DNA of 64,000 bases from assembly GCA_023512835.1 (NCBI GenBank), contig CM042088.1, positions 59,641,579-59,705,578 of the forward strand, given 5' to 3'. This DNA comes from Taxillus chinensis. Taxonomy: Eukaryota > Streptophyta > Magnoliopsida > Santalales > Loranthaceae. Positions 54,766-64,000 of this stretch are shown piece by piece. Positions within the stretch are counted from its first letter, which is position 1. The number at the start of each line of letters is the position of its first letter. Below the pieces are notes generated by a model that saw only the letters and a list, made by a program, of their open reading frames with translations, searched no databases and had not been told where the DNA came from. Made by a program: the position numbers and the translations under genes.

Positions 54766-57700
54766 TGTAAGGACCAGTATTTGAGTAACCTTGTAAGTTG
54801 GACAATATTTGAGGATGATAATATTTGGATGGTGATGTAATCATTAATACAGGCCTTTTGACTGTAGTTTGGGCCTACTTTGGAGTTTATGGCCCCATAA
54901 GGTGATTTTTTGGATTTTTTGTGAATTTAAATGGATCTTGGTATTTTAATTTAAAAGAATATTATTGAATTAATAAAAGAGAAGAATTAATAACTAAGAA
55001 AAAATGGGAAAGGAGGTATTTAGATCGTCTTATTATTTACAGTTGGTGAGAGAGAAGAAGAAGAAATTTGAGAATTCAACATTTGGGATGATCTAATTCA
55101 GCATTTGGATTGTTAGAAGATGGATTGATATAATTTTGCATATCTAGGATGAATCCTAGAATTCGGGGTTTTTATAAATCAAGGTTATATGATGAAATTA
55201 GTGATAGCATGTTGTTCATAATGAGGATTTCAATATTTTTGTGTAAGTTTCATGTAAAACAACTAATTATATTGAAACATATTGAAGAAATAAGAATATG
55301 GGTGAGTTTTGGGGTATGAATCTTAGCTTTTTGTTGTAATTGATATAAATTGTGTTATGTGATATATTAGAATGTGTTTAAAGGTCGTTTGATCCATATA
55401 ATATTTTTTTGGCACATTTTGGGTGTTTGTCTTAGATGTTAATATATCTGGGTTCTGGTATGATACAGTACGCAAAAGTGGGAGAAAATAGAGAAATTTG
55501 TTGACCAACCACAGCGGAACATGCACCGGCCACAGCTAGAGGGATCTATTTTCAGGACTAAGTTTTTAGACTCTGTCAGCAATGGATAGGGTTGTTGGCC
55601 ACAACAAATGGAAGCTGACAATGGTGGATAGGTTTGTCGGCCACAGCCGCCTTAGTGACATAACAAACTGATCAACTTCAATAAATCATATCTTTTGATA
55701 TATAATTCTAATTGATCTCGAATTGATCTTATTTTTCTTGTATTTGAAGAGTTATCTCCTAAAAATGTAAGTGTTACCTAATGTCGTGTTATGGAGTCTA
55801 GAATTTCCAAAAACTCTCAAAATGATGTATTCGGAGGGAGAGAAACTCAATGCCATTTTATGATGAATTATATTGATGATTTGGGGCTTGTTTGGTGACC
55901 TTTAGAGGTTTTACATGATATTAATGACTAGAAAAACCGAAGAGGACCATTTGAGGATTCTAATGGTTAAGAGATTATGTGTGTAACAGTTAATAGGGGA
56001 TTATTGAATATGACTGCATGATTGTAATTGATCATACTTTATATAATATGTATTATTATGACTAATGTTATAAGTATGAGTTACCACATATGGGTGACTA
56101 CAATTTGTAATGATAGATGATTATGGTTGAAGCCTTTACTAGACTATGCATGTTTTAGTTATTCTGTATAATGATATCTATGATAAAAGAACATAAATGA
56201 GAAATGTGTTGGTAATGATTGATGGTATTAGTTATTATTGATATCAAAGATTATTTATTATTGTGTTATTTCTAGGTTATGTGTTTGGACTATGTTGACG
56301 CATTGTAAAGATGGCTTATTGTCTATATGATGTGACTATGATGTGAAAATAAATTTTAATCCCATCATTTGATTATTTGTGTTGTAATTATGATAAGGGT
56401 TGATGAGTCCAGTGTTGTTAACTGTTTGATGGTCCTGTGGTGTGAGGACTTACTTGGTTGTGGTATAACATTTGAGCTCATATGATTTGCTGGACAATTG
56501 GGTTTCCATATGTGGTTGGGAGGAAAAGGAAGGACAACTGTATACCAATATGGCAAGTTGAGGAGCAAGTTTCCCATATGTGGTTGGTTGGAAGAGGAAG
56601 GGTAATTATATACTGTAGGTCCCAAAGTGAGTCTAGAGGGGGGGTGAATAGACTCTTTTTGCGGAAGCTAAGACTGTAAGCTGGTTCTTGAATATTCAAA
56701 AGATAACTATGCTATGAATATTAATTGAGAAGAAGATAATATAGTATAGGGGTGATTATTGACTATCTAACAAATCTAAAATGAGAGTTAATGTTGTAGA
56801 TGGGAAAGACCTCAGATATTTAATGAATATTCCTACAGATGTTAATACGAAAAGATTGACTCCATTTGGAATGTTCTAAGATGGATTTCGAATGTGGAAA
56901 AATAACACAGAGAGTATACTAGATGATGGATGCTGGATCTATTTGAACAAGATTGTATGATGAATCATTCAAGGATGTTCTTGTTCTTTGATCAACAAGG
57001 CACACATCACTTTGATAATTTTTCTCTCAGAGTCTCTCTCTAGCGTTGGAACTCTCTTGGATTCTATAAAGGTTGTTTCTTTAATGCTTGTATGAATTCT
57101 ATATCTTGTGCTTTATGCTCCTTGCTTTTTGTGAGAGTTTTACTTATTTTATTTCGTTAAGTGTGTGAGAGATATATTTTAAGGTTATAGTGCTTGTGCG
57201 CCTTGTCGTTTATCCCAACAATCTGACTTCCCGTCACTTAAAATGCAGAAGTACAGGGGATGGGTTAATCTGCTATGATTCTGTAGATCTATTGCCCATA
57301 CTGCATCTTTGTAAGCCCATAATAGTACAGTCGATCTTGGCCGTTCATCCGTTGATGGTGGTTGGCAGTCATTAATGCGACAATAAATGTGCTCAACTAC
57401 TTAGGACGACGCAGGCTTGCTGTACAAACCCTAGCTAATGATATTGCTAAGTAAGATGCTTAGGGTTTTAATTTTCTTTTTCTTTGAGTCTTCGAGCCTA
57501 GTAGTTCTCAGATTAAGACAGGCTCACTCTATAATAAGGTCTTCGACTCTACGAGTCTATGATTCTTCGTTGAGGTGCTTAAAGTGGTTTCTCAATGAGC
57601 GTACTGAGTTACTACTAGCTGCGAGTCTTTGACTCTATGTCTTCGAGTCTCTAAAGACGACAGATTATAGGTTGGCTTAAGTCTAATGGTTCACTCTGTG

Positions 57701-59558
57701 TTAAGTGAGTCTTTGACTCTTCGAGTGACTCTTATACAAAGCATACATAACCTGTGTCTGTTGTCTTAGCTGTGAGTCTTTGACTCTTTTTCTTCGAGTC
57801 GCTCAGTTTGCTTCGGAGGGCTAAGACGTTCTTTGACCTTTTTGTTCCTTTGGTCTGCGAACGTGTGCTGGGTCTTCGACCCTGCGAGTCTTAGACTCTC
57901 AATGTTTATTGCTTAGCCTGTCATCATTTTGTACTTGCAAACTAAGTCTCCATTTCTCCGAGTCTACGACTCTATGGCTCTGACTCTTCAGGATGACTCT
58001 ACCTTTACAGTCTACGGGTCTTAGTCTTATTTATTGGCTGACGATTCCGTTTGATTAACTGTCTATGACTCTTTGAGTCTCAGTTACAATTTCTTTTGTC
58101 AGCCTATGTAGTTGTGAGACCTAGGCTCTTCGACCTTCAACCTTCAAGTCTGTGTGTCTCCATACATTTTGTAGTTGACAGATTCTGCTTGTGACTTCAA
58201 CTCTTCAACCCTATGAGTCTATGAGTCTACTTATTAATTTATGTTTTGTCAATTGTCATTAGGGCATCTCTGGGGACTCTTCAGTTATGAGTTCTTCGGG
58301 TATTCAATTCAATAATAGTTCTTTCACTTTTTAGTTATAACTCTTCAACTCTGCGAGTCTACAAGTCTTTTGTAATTCAGTGTAGTGATAGTTTACTTTT
58401 CTTCGAACTTCGACTCTACGACCCTAATACCTTCGGATCTTCGAGTCTCCAAACTTAGAAACATTATTGGCAGCTTCACCAAATCCTATGATTCCCAACA
58501 TATACCAATATGGTAGGGTGCAGAGCACCATTGTTTCCCATATAAGGATGGCTTCAAGTGCCATGTAGCTATCTTAGAGGGATGTCCCCACATAGCTGGA
58601 TATAGGCATCCATATATTGACATGTCCCTATATGTGGCTAGTGGATCGATACTGATAATCATAGGTCCCACATATCGATGACAAATGGATGATTGTGTGC
58701 ATATGTAGCAGGCTTATAGCTAGGGTCTCACATATGACTAGATAAGAGATAAATGTTGTTGTGACTAATAGAGAGGATGATTGTGTTGAACATGATAATG
58801 TTTATTTTACTTGGTTGAATGACTTTCCTTGATTATTGTAATGATGAGTTGCTTAAATATAACATGTTAATGGTTTGGAAACCTGAATGGTTGATAATAT
58901 TAATGTTTATCCTAGCATGTTACAATATGATGTTAGATTATAATACGATATAATACAAATTGATATAGCATGATTGTGGTGTGTCGTGACGTTATAAATT
59001 ATGAAAGAGTTATTGTTGTTGGTTTTGATACAGTGGGTCAAAATAGTATAATAATGGAATAAATTGTGGTTATATTGATTGTGATTTTTAAATGTTCTTA
59101 TATGTTATGTTGCCATCATAGTTATGTAATGTGTTGATGAACTACGTAATTAAGGAATAGTCCTCTCTCTGCTGATGATATTGTGATATATGTATTACAA
59201 TGTGATTTGATTGTTCAAACACTACACTGGCACAAGCATACATTGAACATATAAAATTTTAGGTTTTGATTGGGTCGTAAGACGATATGGAGTTGTAAGT
59301 CACCTACTAAACATACATGCTCACCCCTACATTGTTAACTTGTTTTTCATATTCCAATGGATCAATTGGAGGCTATCCAAGAGATAATTGCTAGTCATTT
59401 CCTATTTGTAGTAATACTTTATAATATGTTACTATAATGACATATTTGTTATTAGGTTTATTTATTATCTAGACAAGGTTTTATGAAAATTGTACAAATA
59501 CACTTACGACAATACATGTGGTGTAGTATATATTAGTGCTTATCACCAACACCTTGAC
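54766..59558 (+). repeat. gypsy LTR inserted in the old copia element, 3' end missing
   Basis: Begins TGTAAGGACCAGTATTTG at 54766, directly against copia coding sequence. Near its right end it has the family landmarks GACACTAC...GGCACAAGCATACATTGA-type (59220-59245), AGTCACCTACTAAACATACA and GTGGTGTAGTATATATTAGT. It stops at ACACCTTGAC (59558), about 70-100 bases before the expected GGGCGTGACA terminus, where copia integrase begins. The copia part between integrase and RT is also missing, so a deletion removed both. Minus the solo LTR inside it, about 2.9 kb. Non-coding. Confidence 0.6.
56614..58500 (-). repeat. SIRE-like solo LTR (minus), duplication TATAC
   Basis: 1887 bp bounded by TATAC at 56609-56613 and 58501-58505. 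On the minus strand it starts TGTTGGGAATCATAGG and ends CACCCCCCCTCTAGACTC...GGGACCTACA, the SIRE-type terminal signature. The minus-strand first half (58450-57480) is a GACTCGAAGA/TCGTAGAGTC array. A TATA-like box or coding region was not identified. Confidence 0.9.
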
Positions 59559-60300
59559 TACCTTTGTTTAAAACAACTTGGGCAACCCTGCATGTAGGTG
59601 CATGCTTTTGGCTATCTCAATCAATGTTTTGTTTATACGTTTTGCTATGTTATTCTATTGTGGTGTCCTTGGCATAGTCCTCTCGAGCTTGATCTGACTC
59701 TCATAACAGAACCTTTTAAATCTAGTGTCTTCGTATTCTCCACTATTATTCGAAAATAACTTTTTAACCATCAAACTAGTTTCATTTTCCACCATCACTT
59801 TCCAAATTTTGAATGTTTAGAATACTTCTGACTTCTATTTGACGAAGTATATTCATACTTTCCTAGAATAATCGTCCATAAAGGTAACAAAGTAATGTTT
59901 ACCTTCAATTGATGAAACTGGGGCCAATTCCCAAGCATCTGTGTGAATCAATTTGAACTTTGATTCTTTTAGAGTCATCTCTTCCCATTTGAAACCAACC
60001 CATTTATATTTTCGCAAAACATAACTCTCACACAAATCAATATCTATTGATTTTACTCCTGTCTGCTATCCTTTCGAATGTATGATTTCTATTCCTTTTG
60101 CACTCATGTGGCTAAGTCTTTAGTGTCACATATTTGAATCATATTTATACTTTGCAACTATAATAAAATAATTTACATTCATAGTTGTGTAAAAAGGTTC
60201 ATGTTTCTTACCTTATGCAATAGTCATAACTCTTTTTGAAAATTTTCAAGTGTCTCCATGAAAAGTTGACACGTAGCCATCTTCCGCTAATTATTCAATA
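59559..60300 (-). pseudogene. integrase of the old copia element
   Basis: Minus strand: KFKLIHTDAWELAPVSSIEG and YFVTFMDDYSRKV (60035-59853) with the first catalytic Asp. At the second site the sequence reads LFSNNSGEY where D-N-G-G-E-Y is expected, and at the third NIAKRINKTLIEIAKSM where the catalytic Glu should be (A-E-R). It ends HAGLPKLF at the deletion junction. Both changes would abolish catalysis. Confidence 0.8.
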
Positions 60301-60818
60301 GAATTTTTTTTAGACTAAGTACAAGTCTAACATTTCTTAACTCCATACAGATCTATTGAGTTTGATCTGTATAGTTCCTCAACCAACAATGTCACACACC
60401 TAATCATTACTAAGATATATCTTTTCTCGATTGTCTCAAAAACTTTCTGGTTGAGGTAGTGTGCAATGAAGCCCCTAAATGTCATACCTAGGATTCCGTT
60501 TTGCTCTCCATAAAACATATGATAGCATCATCTGACACGATATTTGTAGTTCCTTGTATGTCGTCTTCTTTCCTTGGAACCCCTGCACTCACATTTATAA
60601 TGTCATAATTTTCTATAATTTCAACATTTAATTTTATTTTTACCTTTATTGGTTTGCGATTGTCAACTCCTGAATTTGTATTTACCATTCCTTAATGTAG
60701 ATTTCTATTGTTGATTGCCTGTGTTTCTATTTCTACCACTGCTTTACATATTCAATGCTAATACCAAAGTATATGGACATTTTTCCTTCCTTTTGGAATA
60801 GTACTAAGATGGGCATAA
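60300..60818 (-). pseudogene. gag end and protease of the old copia element
   Basis: Minus strand: SDDAIICFMESKTES followed by a degenerate protease loop (LGASLHTTS for DSGASFHTT), with many stops. Upstream to 60818 little is recognisable beyond Asn/Lys-rich gag tail. The TRIM at 60819 separates it from the rest of gag. Confidence 0.6.
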
Positions 60819-61325
60819 TGTGAGGATTGGCTATTCTAATGTTAGTAGAGGGCGGAACCAACTCCTTAAGTCCCACATTGGCGATAGAGGGGAACAAAGC
60901 ACATCACATGAGTGAGTGTGGAGACCTCGCCTAACAAGACGCATTTTGGGGGCTTCAAGCCTACCAAAAATAAATCCATGCGAGTCAAGGCCCAAAGCGG
61001 ACAATATCTTACTAACGAGTGATCTGGCTGTTATAGACGATAACAGAGTCAGTACTCAAGTTGGTGTGCTAGTCCCACGTGGACGTAAGGCTCCTAAGGG
61101 AGGTGAATTGTGACGATTGGCTAGTTTAACATTAGTGGGGAGTGAAACCAACTCCTTAAGTCCCACATCATCTGTGGAGGAGAAAGAAGCACACCACAAA
61201 AGTGGGTGCGCAGACCTCACCTAGCAGGATGCATTTTAGGGCTTTGAATCTACCGAAAATAAATCTGTACGGGTCGAGGCCCAAAGCGGACAATATCTTG
61301 CTAGCGGGTGGTCTAGGCTGTTACA
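60819..61325 (+). mobile_element. complete TRIM (terminal-repeat retrotransposon in miniature)
   Basis: Two LTRs of exactly 217 bases (60819-61035 and 61109-61325), both TGTGA(G/C)GATTGGCTA ... GGCTGTTA(T/C)A, around a 73-base core. The core starts with GACGATAACAGAGTCAG (a degraded Met-tRNA primer site, 61036-61052) and ends with the purine tract CTAAGGGAGGTGAAT (61094-61108). Total 507 bp and non-coding, so it must be mobilised by other elements. The LTR phrases (CTCCTTAAGTCCCACAT, CCCAAAGCGGACAATATCTT) are, from memory, of a type widespread in dicots. No matching target duplication was found (CATAA left, TATCA right). Confidence 0.88.
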
Positions 61326-61525
61326 TATCAACATTGACTTCATCGGTGAAAATAATTTCTACTAATTTCAATTGATCTTTGGTCTCATTGAAAAAATTTA
61401 GGTGCTCTCTAAAATTTTCGTTTTCTGAAAATTTTAGATTAAACAACTCATTACTTAAAAATACCTTGTATGTTGCAAAAGGCTTCTCGCACATATTTGA
61501 GAGGGCTTTTATGAGTCTTACAGTT
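61326..61525 (-). pseudogene. gag fragment of the old copia element
   Basis: Minus strand: PFATYKVFLSNELFNLKFSE, then REHLNFFNETKDQLKLVE, matching the copia gag pattern (L...LYSLKM...V.EHL..F....DQL...G). It is cut by the gypsy LTR at 61526 and by the TRIM at 61325. Confidence 0.65.
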
Positions 61526-62599
61526 TGTCACGCCCCGAATTTTCAACCCGAGGAAACCAGTTCGTGACTTCCCTTTACTTACCCAGTGACTAAGGGGTTA
61601 GGTTAAATAATACCACATAGAAACATTATAAATAACCATAACAAATGTCCACAAGTCAAACCACATGCCTTTATTACATTCAATTTCATTTTACATCAAT
61701 TCCCCATTGGGGTGACATTAGTTTCCTCATAATAACATAATAAGGAAAGCAATCAAACAATAAATTCGATCTTCTACCTTAGTGTTCCACCTAATGCTTG
61801 TAGGTTCCTGAAAAGAAAATAAATCATAACAAAAGGGATGAGCAACCATAGCTCAGTAGGGATCAAGTCTCCCTAACCCATCACATGCTCCTAGTATCTA
61901 CATGATAAGTGCGCATGTGCAATGTCATAGCAATAATGCATCAATAGGTTATAATTAGTATTTATAATTAAGGCAACACACAAGAAAACCACACATCGAA
62001 CACAACCATTGCCACGGCCACACAGGCCACCACATTCACAGCCACATAGGCTACCGCAGTTCCACAGCTATACAGACTATCTTAGTTCCACAGCAGATAG
62101 GCTATTACAACCACACAACATATTTTCAAGCACAACACAATACATATTCACAACACATCAATAAGCACAAATATTCAACATCCAACGCACAAGCCATAAT
62201 TAGGTCAAGTTCACATAATGTGTTCCCAACCACAACCCTCCTATAGTTCCCAAGGTTTCCCACGAGACTCTATCACGTTACTAATATGAACGAACACGAC
62301 CACACCACGAACGAACCCTTAAGCCCCACTAGCCCTGAACTAATCAACATAGACAAGCATAACATGCCAATAAAGTCTAGCTTTCATATAGGAGATCACA
62401 CCTATATGAATTTACATATGTACATACATAAATCATCTACCTCATGACCTGACCCTAGAATAGGCTCAAGAGTACAGAATCCATACCTCAAATTTGGTTG
62501 CATTTGAAATTGGAAGATCCTCCTCCTCCTTGCTCCTCTCTAAAGGCGCCTCCCGGTTCTAAGAATGCAGCGGCAATGATCTTCACTAATGGTGATTCA

Positions 62600-62634
<35 letters not shown>

Positions 62635-62720
62635 ATCTCTCTATCTCTCTCTCTATCTCTGACGGCTTCCAAACGATCCTTGAAACCTAAAATCACAAAA
62701 TAGAAAATATATTGAAAATA
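61526..62720 (-). repeat. gypsy LTR, minus orientation
   Basis: Plus strand starts TGTCACGCCCCGAATTTTCAA, i.e. a minus-strand LTR ending GGGGCGTGACA. It mirrors 9571-11303 from the terminus back to the (GA)n tract (here CT, 62597-62660). Landmarks CATATAGGTGTGATCTCCTA and the 'GGCTGTG-GCCTGTGTGG' runs are present in reverse. Its outer end was not found. It abuts copia gag at 61525 with no primer site, so it is a 3' or solo LTR. Confidence 0.7.
62597..62662 (+). repeat. interrupted (CT)n microsatellite
   Basis: CT repeat with TTT and CTAT interruptions, the counterpart of the GA tract at 10137-10175. Confidence 0.85.
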
Positions 62721-62821
62721 CATTGCCGCAGGTCGACTTGACCAAAAATACCAAGAATCAACCACATCGACTGCCTTTTCTCGCATCGACCAGACACCCA
62801 CATCGACGCAGCCTTCACACG

Positions 62822-63676
62822 TTATCTCTTATATGAATGTTGGCCTTCAATGGCAGGTTATGCTTGTATATGTCGATGAGTCCAAGGTTAATGGGGCTTA
62901 AGGGTTCATTTCGTAGTGCGGTCATGTTCGTTCATGTTAGTATCGTGGTAGAGTCTCGTGGGTAACCTTGGGACCTATAGGAGGGTTGTGGTTGGCAATG
63001 CAATGTGTGTACTTGACCCAAATATGGCTTGTGTGTTGGATGTTGAATATATGTGTTGATTGATTTCTAAATATGTATCATTATGTTATGCTTGAAAAAG
63101 TGCTATGTGGAACTGTGATATCCTGTGTGGCCTTGGTACTGTGGTAGCTTGTGTGGCTGTGAATGTGGTGGCCTGTGTGGCCGTGGCAATGGTTGTATTC
63201 GCTGATGTGGTTTGCTTATATGTTGCCTTATGTATAAATGCTGATAATTACCTACTTATGTATTATTGCCACGACACCGCATTTGTACACGTCATCATGT
63301 AGATGCTAGGAGCATGGGATGGGTTGTAGAGACATGATCCCTATTGAGCTGAGTTGTGGTTGCTCACTCCTCCCATTGTGTTTTGTATCTTTTTAGGAAC
63401 CTACAGGCATTAGGTGAAACATCAAGGTGGAAGACCGAGTTATTTGTTTTGTTGTTTTTTATATTGTGTTATTTTGAGGAACTAATGTAACCCCACTAGG
63501 GAAATGATATAAAAGAGTTTTGAATTTAATAAATACATGTGGTTTGGCTCGTGGACATTATTTATGTTAATTTGTGATGTTCTGTGTGGTATCTTTTAAC
63601 CAAACCCCTTGCCCACCAGGTCCATATAGGGGAGTCACGAACCGGTTTCCTCGGGTTGGAAATTCGTGGCGTGACA
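62822..63676 (+). repeat. gypsy LTR, plus orientation, 5' truncated
   Basis: Matches 10349-11303 (TTGGCCTTCAATGGCA, GTCATCATGTAGATGCTAGG, GAACCTACAGGCATTAGGTG) and ends TTCGTGGCGTGACA at 63676. It lacks the first 780 bases including the promoter. It is an inverted copy of the LTR at 61526-62440. Confidence 0.75.
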
Positions 63677-63679
63677 ATA

Positions 63680-63691
63680 TGGTATCAGAGC
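63680..63691 (+). other. primer-binding site after the plus-oriented gypsy LTR
   Basis: TGGTATCAGAGC, a perfect match to the initiator-Met tRNA site, three bases after the LTR. Confidence 0.88.
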
Positions 63692-64000
63692 ATGGTCTAG
63701 TTGGCCTAGGGTAGTGGGCGGATTTGGTTATCTTGAGTCCTTTGGAGGAGCCTGGAGGGACATGCCTGATCAGCATGGTCCTCTTGGAATCTCTAAGGTG
63801 TACTTGGGGTAATCCAGTCCTATGGTAGGATTTGCATGCATTGGCATTAGCACACTAGTTGCATTTGTTGTTTATGTGTGATTATGTGGATAACTGTGAT
63901 AAAGTTTTAAATGTGATAAAAAAAATATGAACAATGTGATAAGGCTTTAAATGTGCATCTCTGATATTTTGTGATAACTTGCGCATAAATGTGAGGAAAA
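63692..64000 (+). other. start of gypsy internal region, running off the window
   Basis: No open frame. Resembles 25997-26170 in short phrases (CTGATCA, TTGGGGT, GCATTGGC), so the same family of coding-poor leader. Ends in A/T-rich sequence. Confidence 0.5.

Larger units (their letters stand above)
36656..61525 (-). mobile_element. old Ty1/copia element on the minus strand, split by at least four insertions
   Basis: Pieces in coding order: gag (61525-61326), end of gag and protease (60818-60300), integrase (60300-59559), reverse transcriptase N-terminus (54765-54702 plus 39954-39855), reverse transcriptase core (39850-39354), RT end and RNase H (37926-37150), 3' LTR (about 37081-36656). Between them lie a TRIM, a gypsy LTR, a small copia element with Athila inside it, and a solo LTR. 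The sequence type (ESKTES before the protease, YHFI...LADML at the end) resembles the Tnt1/Tork group. Many stops show great age. The 5' LTR is not visible. Confidence 0.8.

Noticed and set aside
60819..61325. Cassandra TRIM (LTRs with 5S rRNA sequence)
   Set aside because: I could not find the 5S internal promoter boxes in either 217-base LTR.

Overview
This window is nuclear DNA of a flowering plant, most likely a eudicot. It holds one intact intron-containing host gene in a dense mosaic of nested, mostly decayed LTR retrotransposons. Initiator-Met tRNA primer sites, Athila, Tat/Ogre and SIRE families, G-box promoters and a plant-type monoacylglycerol lipase/caffeoylshikimate esterase gene all point to a plant. 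Nothing bacterial or organellar was seen.

Layout. 1-9386: a minus-strand Tat/Ogre-like Ty3/gypsy element running off the left edge (G-patch segment, retropepsin, broken gag, an intact upstream ORF of about 510 aa, primer site, long LTR). 9387-12849: old gypsy LTR sequence broken by a solo LTR (9571-11303, duplication GCTGG) and microsatellites. 12855-25564: a complete SIRE/Maximus-type Ty1/copia element of 12.7 kb (duplication GAGAT). Its third ORF ends in a Ulp1-like cysteine protease domain. 25565-32165: more of the same old gypsy LTR, its primer site and a coding-poor internal region, with a SIRE-like solo LTR at 27698-29114 (duplication ATTAT).

32389-35183: the host gene, eight exons, 343 aa, an alpha/beta hydrolase with HG, GQSMGG, Asp and His catalytic features and one GC-AG intron. 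Its upstream region is a truncated gypsy LTR. 35184-36655 holds no clear gene.

36656-61525: a dead minus-strand Ty1/copia element split by layered insertions. These are a solo LTR (37927-39348, duplication ATCTT), a 1.56-kb copia deletion derivative with 123-bp LTRs (39960-54696, duplication CAAAG) that was itself hit by a full Athila-type gypsy element (41444-54614, duplication ATATG), a gypsy LTR (54766-59558) containing another solo LTR (56614-58500, duplication TATAC), and a complete 507-bp TRIM (60819-61325). 61526-64000: two gypsy LTRs in inverted orientation, the right one followed by a primer site.

The main discovery candidate is the SIRE third ORF. An N-terminal transposon-type domain, also recognisable in the Athila third ORF, is followed by a low-complexity and coiled-coil linker and a Ulp1/C48 protease domain. 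The His, Asp, Gln and Cys positions are all kept and that segment has no internal stop. All calls were made by eye, without database searches.
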